DNA of 64,000 bases from assembly GCA_037074705.1 (NCBI GenBank), contig CM073591.1:87028032-87092031 (forward strand), given 5' to 3'. Positions 57,202 to 64,000 of the stretch are shown one piece after another. Source of the DNA: Zhengitettix transpicula. Its lineage: Eukaryota; Arthropoda; Insecta; Orthoptera; Tetrigidae. The notes under the pieces were generated by a model. That model had not been told where the DNA came from. It did not search any database and worked only from the letters and a program-made list of their open reading frames with translations. The stretch's first letter is position 1. Each line of letters opens with the position of its first letter. Position numbers and translations under genes: made by a program.

Positions 57202-58354
57202 GAAGGTGTATAGCGGATTTAATTAATAGTACACGTAATCAATTTCTCGAATATTTAATTAATAAATTGTAATATTTTTATAAGATTGTTGGGATGAACA
57301 GCCAAGTATTAATTGGATGACAGCTAAAATCTACCATAATAACGACATTCTTTTAACATTTGTCCCGGCTATTAATGAAAATTTTGTCTTTATCGAATGA
57401 CTTCAACGTCTCAATCTAGCTTTCATCGTCCGAGACGGATGTTTTCCTTTGTGAGAGATTTTTTATTCCGCGGCAGAAGGAATGAACGTGGTTGGGGAAA
57501 TTAATAAAATCTTGGATTGTTCGGGAGTGAAGAACCTCTTGGAGACTCTTGATTCCCTGACTTAATGGAGCAGGGGTCACGTCGGAACGAGTCAGACGTT
57601 ATAATAGTGATAAGAAATCTTAAAAAGTTTTATTAATTGATGGTATCAATGCGCAGTCCTAAGCATTTTTCTGAGTCGTACATAAGTAAAATTTGGTGGA
57701 GGTTCGATGAGTCGAACTGGCTGAAAAGTGTTTCAACTCATGTCCGCTTTAGGTGAAAACAATTCTGATTTCGTTGATAATGTTGTAATTCTCATATCCA
57801 ACTTATTCTACAATTATGTAAATTTTCTCTACGCTAATATTTGTACATAATGTCTTCTCTACAGTTATTTACTCTGTTGATGTAATTTTATTTACTACAA
57901 CAACAAAATGTGTTAATTAGATATAAATTGAATGTATAAAAAAATTTAATCGGAAATTCATGTTTCCAAATCCGTCATAATTAGACTATGTAACATAAAA
58001 AAGTTTGCTAGATTCACATTAAGTTTTACGAGAATTAGTGCAAGGTTTTCTTTGAATTGACAGAGTCAGGGATAGTTTACTTAACAACAACGCAAACGGA
58101 AGGCCGTACATAGTTATTTAAATAGAACTAATGAACTTTAATCCAGTATAGATTGGTTTTTTAGCGGACTATGGTGCAGTAAACACTTAACCGGAAATTA
58201 ATTCTGTTTTAAAAAAATGTTTTTGGTGGTGGTTTTGAATTTATTTATTTTGAAGTTAAAGAAAGGTCTTTTTTTAAAATAATTAAATATGTTATAGTAA
58301 ATTATTGTATACAATTATACAATGCTAGTTACAACAGATGGCCCAATTAATATT
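57197..58354. other. Non-coding stretch
   Basis: No gene or mobile element recognised. Confidence 0.45.
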
Positions 58355-58825
58355 AAATAAAGTAATTGATACAGCCAAAATGTAGTTTTTCGTACGCTAG
58401 TGCTCAGACATACAAGTATTAAAGTTATTTTCGTCTGGTCTTACGATTTAGCCTTTCCTCTGTAGGACTGAAAAGTGGCACAGCTAGGTAGCTGATCAAA
58501 TCTTCTGGCTGCTAGATAGCTCGTAAACTAAATAACCTCTCGCTGCTTTTTGTATTCCTTTTTATTCTCTCTCTCCGCCTTTGTGAAACAGTCCAAAATT
58601 CCCCACAGAATTCTTGGTATCCTTGGAAAATAGGCTCACCGGATTCTGGATGTCTCTCTGCTCAGTTTTTTTCCCTTCGTGATTTGGAACCTACCGCGGC
58701 CTAATGCGACAATCCCATTGGTCGTGCACTCCACGTGGATAAAGAAAATACCTTTTCTCTAACGTTCAGTCCGCTAAAAACACGTGGATGCCAATTCATC
58801 ATTTAGGTTGTAGATTACTACAGAT
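58355..58825 (-). mobile_element. Candidate LTR of a different family
   Basis: On the minus strand the unit opens TGTAGTAATCTACAACC (58825 downwards), has a CACGTGG repeat pair, a CCAAT-type box (GACCAATGGG) and GAGAGAGAATAAAAAGG, a layout like an LTR promoter. At its far end ATTGGGCCATCTGTTGTAAC could be a primer-binding region. No second copy exists in the window to prove it. Confidence 0.3.
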
Positions 58826-58980
58826 ATTAAAATAAAATACGATTATATGAAAACAGTTATAACAATCATCATACAAAAATAAAATAGAGTGGTACCTTAT
58901 ACAACAGGTTTCTCACGGTTTTTTATTATCACGAAAGGCATATTTGATCCACTAGTATCATTATGAAGAATAATGATACC

Positions 58981-59353
58981 AAGACCTTGGGCATTCGGTA
59001 AGAGTTGTCCGCTATTCCCATTGGAATAGTCGGCCAGCTGCCTCCTAAACTGGTCAAGGCACGGAGAAGGGAATGCTGCGTCCCCACAGCAAACTCCTCT
59101 CCCGCTATCGGAAGGACGTGGGACAAGGACCCAATGCCCGACCTACCTGATGCAGGTATTTCTAGGGTTTTCCCTGCATTATTTTTAGGCGAATGCCGGT
59201 AGGATCCTTTACATATAGGCCGGGGGCCCTAGTTAACCCTTGGCTACCTTCCTCTACCCTTCCGCATCCCCCCATTCAAATCCCTTCCTATGCTATTAAA
59301 GGGGAGTTGCTCAACGTGGATTACCCTCATGTAGCCTGTTACCCCAAAAAAAA
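58981..59353 (+). repeat. R1 dispersed retroposon, copy F (5'-truncated)
   Basis: Begins at AAGACCTTGGGCATTCGGTA, inside the consensus, and ends GTTACCCC plus A-run at 59353. ATTATGAAG occurs about 20 bp before its start and ATTATGAAGG directly after the tail, a possible target duplication with some extra 5' bases. Confidence 0.8.
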
Positions 59354-61304
59354 TTATGAAGGAAAAGACAGAAAACCCTATAGAACATTTTCCATGTTTG
59401 CTGTCGAATATTTCTAATAATATTGAACGGTTTAACAGTTATCAAGGTTGAATAAATCACGATGGGTAAAAAAACAGTCGAGATTTATTAAGGCCACTAC
59501 CATTAGTTATTAATTGATATCGTTCGATACTAAACAATGAGTTGAAATGGAGGAAATATTTACGGGCTTAATAGAGCTAAGACTATGATAAAAAGTTAGA
59601 TAAAGAGATAAAATTTAGAATAGATGTACTCAGATTATATATGAAGGATACTATATTTAATTATATTGATTTTGAAGCCGATAGACAGTTTAAAACAGAT
59701 AGTTTGAAATAGACGGTTTAGTGTTATAATTTTCTTAACACTATAACATAGTGTATAATAAATAAATAAGTAAATGTGATGAGAATGTTTCTTCAACTTT
59801 TTTATTTACTTAAAATTGTTCTCGTAGAATTATGTTCAAAAGTGCCAAACGTATTAATGAAAATATACCCGGTCAAAATTTGAAATATAATTTTCGCATG
59901 CTGATAAAAAATATTTCCTTCATAATTTTATTATGCAATATTTTGAAATTTTCAGGAAATAGACACGGCTTCTGTAACAGAAAAAGAGAGATGAAAGGAA
60001 CACAATATAATTTTTCGAAAAGCGTGCGTAAATAACCTCCAGAATAATGTCCAGGAGACATTGCGTCGGGTCAGTGATAATCTGTAATTATTGCCATATT
60101 AACTACTGTAATTGTCCTAGTAAGAATGAAGAATATTCATCCCGTTCCATTGAGAGGGAGAAGGCTAATATGTGTTTTAATAGCAGTGACAAAGGCTAAA
60201 GTCGCTACAAGTAACATAACACCAAGGGACAAAGTTGTGAAGTCTGTTCGGAGGCAAAATTAATAGCTAGCCTTGACAATGTTCGCAACTTCTGGGTGGA
60301 AACTCAACAGCATCATGGGAAAGAAAAAAAATTGAGATCCATTGTGTCATGAAGTACAATCCCGTCTCAAATATCAACCGAGTTATCAATTACGAGGTAA
60401 GGGGAGTACTGTCGATGTCGATATAGCCGCCGTAAAAAATTTGGAGTAGCAAACCATCGTCGTAATATTTTCGAGTTACAAACACCTTTCAGCTAAGTTT
60501 TAATAGTAGCTGGAACAAACGATATGAAAATTTCTGTATGGTGAACAGTAGGGACAGTTGGCCGATAATTGTGGGAAAATAATTGGAAAAGTATTTTGTG
60601 ATTATTCTTGCACCGCAGAAAGTAACGACAAGAACTCGATGAGTATTACTCCAACATCATTTCATCTGTCAGAAAATCAATATTTGGGAACACACGTCAC
60701 CCCGAAGCCAGAGCCACACATTGCCTCCATTTCTGGTAAACGCGTGTCGAAGATGTCCATAAGTTGGTAAATCTATATCGTCGCACAGAAAATATTATTT
60801 TTCATTAGAAATTTAAGTTTTAAAAACCAAAAGTTGTTGAATTAAAAGTGTTCCAAGTTTGCGTCAACGGATTATTTCTGACAAATGAGTCAAATGAATG
60901 TTTATATAATGTTTAGTATAATTTTATACTTAACGTTTTTATTGATAAAATTTCTATACGTGATTAAAAAATTAAATTATTTGATCTTATTAATTTCATG
61001 TACTAGTATTTAACAACCTCCCAATCCAATCAAGATCAAAATTTTTCCAGTATATTTACCTGAAATAAATCAAACTATTCGAATATTTTAAATTAACTAC
61101 TCTTTAATACTGGACCTCACTTTTCTTTTAAATTTTAAAATCTTTTATGAGGTTCCAATACTTATTTCATTTCTCAAAGTGAAATTTGCTTTATATTTTA
61201 CTTCAATTTCATTTGACTTCAATTTTCCTCAAAATCCATTTAGCTAAAATATAACTCCAATATATTTAAAATGAAAAAATTACGTCTGATTTGGAAGATT
61301 TTGA
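59354..61304. other. AT-rich non-coding stretch
   Basis: No gene recognised; open frames of 60-70 codons show no motif. Confidence 0.45.
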
Positions 61305-61455
61305 GTTTTGTCAACTAACTTGTGCAGTTGTGTCGTTATAGGCTTTGTACCTGAAGAAAAGAAAAAGTCTTCCAGTAACGTTGTGTGGTATTTCAATAAT
61401 CCCTTGTTTTGGATAAAGTTTTCTCGGGATGCCAACCGGGTGGCGTCGTTTAATT
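61305..61455 (+). repeat. Degenerate hammerhead-like repeat, copy 2, with Penelope-like module
   Basis: GTTTTGTCAACTAAC, GTGCAGTTGTGTCG, TACCTGAAGAAAAG and AACGTTGTGTGGTATTTC parallel 55335-55430. It continues with TCTCGGGATGCCAACCGGGT, the module also seen at 53800-53830. It therefore joins the two fragment types into one family. Confidence 0.55.
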
Positions 61456-64000
61456 GCCTTGTTTTGTCTGTATATGGATATTATTCTTTCTTCTTATTAT
61501 TATTTTGAAATTTATTTCCTTGAAGTGAACTTTCTCAATGCACGTCTACATGTAAATTGTTTCCGTTGTTTATTTTCATATTCATAAAGGAATAGAATTG
61601 ATTGCTGGTTGTAATTATTTTGTAACAAAGTACAATTGTAAAATAAGAGAAACGCTAATGGTCTTTCTCTTCGTATTTCACGAGGATACTTCATACCTTT
61701 TGATAAAGCCGTAATACTTCTTCTGAATGTCAGATCCTAATTAATTTAATATATACTCAGTTTAAACTCAGAAGTCCCCTTGAAAAGGGTCAGTATTTCT
61801 ATATACCCTTCACGGGAACTAAACGTCAATGGCTGCACTGAAAACAGTAGAATAACATAGCGGTTGTTTGAAAACGTTGCTTGTCCAGCCCATTATTTCA
61901 AGCGTTGTGATTGGTTGATTCAATGTCACACCACCTCGCGCAAACTAACCGCTACCAGTCTTTTAATTTTAAGCAGACTATAGTACAGTACGAAGTAAAA
62001 ACTCGAAAGACAATCCAAAGCTAAGAGTGACTCGCTAGGGGTGATTTTATGATAGTCTTTCGTTTCTTGATTACTATTATTTATTCCAAACAATTGTATT
62101 AATAAACAATTTTTATTTTGAAATTAACGTTAAACGTCAAACAATAGGTTTGCTGATATTCTATTCCCTCCCGTACTAGCAGGCTTTTAAATTATTAATT
62201 GAAAGAAACAATCAAAAGCAACGAAGTTTTTATTTTAATTGCCGGTATGTTTTTTTTAACAAGGTATGGAGGAAAGAGAGGAGTGATATTTGATACAATC
62301 AGAAATTTTATTAACTAGTAGCTTCAATTATATCTTCAAAATTTTCGCTTATTTGCATCTTACGACTTACTGATAAATGCCACCGATTCGTACGATATAT
62401 GAAATTTAAATTTAGAAAATAAATAACTTAGCGTTTTGTTCAACAAAATAGTATTTTCTGCAACTAAAATTAAAAATTATAGAAAACATGTTGAAAAATA
62501 TATGATTATTTTAATTAGAATAATATTTCACACATAAGGAGATATATCATTTACCTTTGAAAGAAAGGAAACGACATGCAATAAAATAAAATAAAACAAA
62601 ACAAGTTTATTAGTAACCAATTAAATAAAGGTTAAGGGATGAAGAGTAAAGGATTGTATCAAAATTCTATAAAACACGAGTAGAAGGTCATCAAAATGTC
62701 TATACCTGTTAGTTACTACAGTTTTGAGAATACGAGGGAAAAATTTGAAGAACAACTCTTGGAAAATATTTGTATTTTCAGTTTTTCTAGACCAATCCAC
62801 TATAGTTTTTTTATGTCGTTATTCATGTGTACAAATACACGAATCGGTATCATCTATCCCAAGGTGGTGTTGAAATCAAAAGGATTTTGGGATACTTATT
62901 TTCCGAAGTCGCATTGTAGTATGTACGGACACGCCCATCCGTCTCCAGGGGACACCACGACCACATCCACCATCCTATTAAGTTCAGCAACCCTCTGGGA
63001 ATCAGGAAATCCCCGCACACAGACCTTACAGGAACCTTGTCGTTGGTGTCTGCGTCATTCTGACAACTGAGACGATGTACACAATTTCGTTGTTTGGTAT
63101 GTCAAATATGTTTTGCTTTATAAGCATAGAACCTAATGAACTGAAATAATTTACTCACATTAAACACAGAAAAGCGGAAAGACGATATTTTTCAGAGGTA
63201 AATAATCAACAAGGATGCGATAACAGCAATAATCCCTTTCATTTTATTTTACAGTTATGAGGTAACTCAAGACTTTAATTCTTGAACGATAGTGTTTTGA
63301 AAACTTTAATAATAAGAAAATGAAGTAGAAGAGATGATTATATTAAAAACAAAAATAATGCACACAATAATTATAAATTAATTATTTTATATAAATATAA
63401 AATAAATATTAATCGCAGACACGTCACTTCCGTACTGGAAGTTTGTATATATATTATATACGTGTGTGTGCGTGTGTGTGCTTAGTTAAGCTGCGTTGGC
63501 AAATTCACATTTTCTAGACGTTATGAGATAAGACAGAAGATGCCTGTCGTTGAGCACAGATAAAATGAAACACGAATAATAACATTTATTTTCTTCATTA
63601 GGAGCTCTTTGTGCTTTTGAACTTACAGTCAGTATAAAGTGGTTTTTAATTTTCAAGCCTTTCATTCCAGTTAGCTACAAAGTCGGGTTACGGTGTAATA
63701 CAGGAATCTGTTGGTTAGTGCGGTTAATGGATCCGCGAGATATATGGCATAATTAAAAACAACATTAATCAAAATGAAATTGCAATGTAAATAATTATGG
63801 ATAATACTGAATAAAATCTCAAAACTAAATATGAAGACATTCTTCCATTTACGACATCGGCACCTGTATCTATTAAAATTTGCACTTATGGCAAAACTGC
63901 CATATTACATTTCCCAGTAATCGCTGATTTTCTTGGCTCACCGAATTCCTGTTCCCTCCTATCTTTCTTCTACTTTGACTCTTATTAAATGTTTAATAAT
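61456..64000. other. Non-coding stretch to the end of the window
   Basis: No exon recognised. A 124-codon plus-strand frame at 62696-63070 ends in a GC-richer segment rich in Ser, Thr and Pro, without a known motif. An inverted CCAAT box (GATTGGTTGATT) lies at about 61910. A short (GT)n run is at about 63460-63482. Confidence 0.4.

Overview
This is a stretch of animal nuclear DNA, almost certainly from an insect. It is AT-rich and nearly gene-free. It holds a spliced Ras-family exon, MADF-BESS/PIF-Harbinger, mariner and piggyBac DNA transposons, Jockey/CR1-type LINEs, tRNA-derived SINEs and many (AT)n microsatellites. The repeat load suggests a large-genome insect (a polyneopteran such as a cockroach, termite or stick insect would fit), but that is inference. 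No bacterial operon, CRISPR array, rRNA or intact tRNA gene is visible. Layout, left third (1-31500): a LINE fragment (1035-2466, minus) lies upstream of the last coding exon of a Ras-superfamily GTPase (2650-2957, plus) with its 3' UTR. Then come three minus-strand copies of a dispersed retroposon here called R1 (4640, 5658, 8133), a deleted piggyBac element with TTAA duplications (6087-6810), a Penelope-like terminal fragment with a hammerhead-like fold split by one R1 copy (8098-8835), an old LTR remnant, a Helentron-like repeat array (11490-15712) interrupted by a foldback element, a mariner fossil (20600-21240), another foldback carrying two inverted hammerhead-like motifs (22992-23350), two SINEs, a solo LTR between (AT)n tracts (25700-26669), a LINE reverse-transcriptase relic (26765-27430), and a possible host exon with a membrane helix (31231-31453, minus). 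Middle (32190-47200): a second Helentron-like array ends at about 35322. Twenty bases later a PIF/Harbinger transposon begins, with TTA duplications and 14-bp inverted ends; it now spans 35344-47194 because LTR retrotransposons landed in its (AT)n tract. One of these (36690-45803) was itself split, inside its gag gene, by a second and very young LTR element (38645-43096); a reversed solo LTR (45842-46784) sits in the same (AT)n tract. Both LTR elements keep gag and have no recognisable complete pol, so they depend on enzymes made elsewhere. Right third (47200-64000): no host gene recognised; another SINE and three plus-strand R1 copies, solo and partial LTRs beside (AT)n, and further Penelope-like fragments. 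The most interesting observations are the three-level transposon nest, a tRNA-Lys D-arm sequence inside one LTR of an element whose family is primed by tRNA-Lys, repeated LTR insertion into (AT)n microsatellites, a five-copy array of paired GC-box/E-box motifs in a retrotransposon, and a recurring hammerhead-like fold with covarying stems. All identity statements come from reading the sequence by eye; no database search was run.
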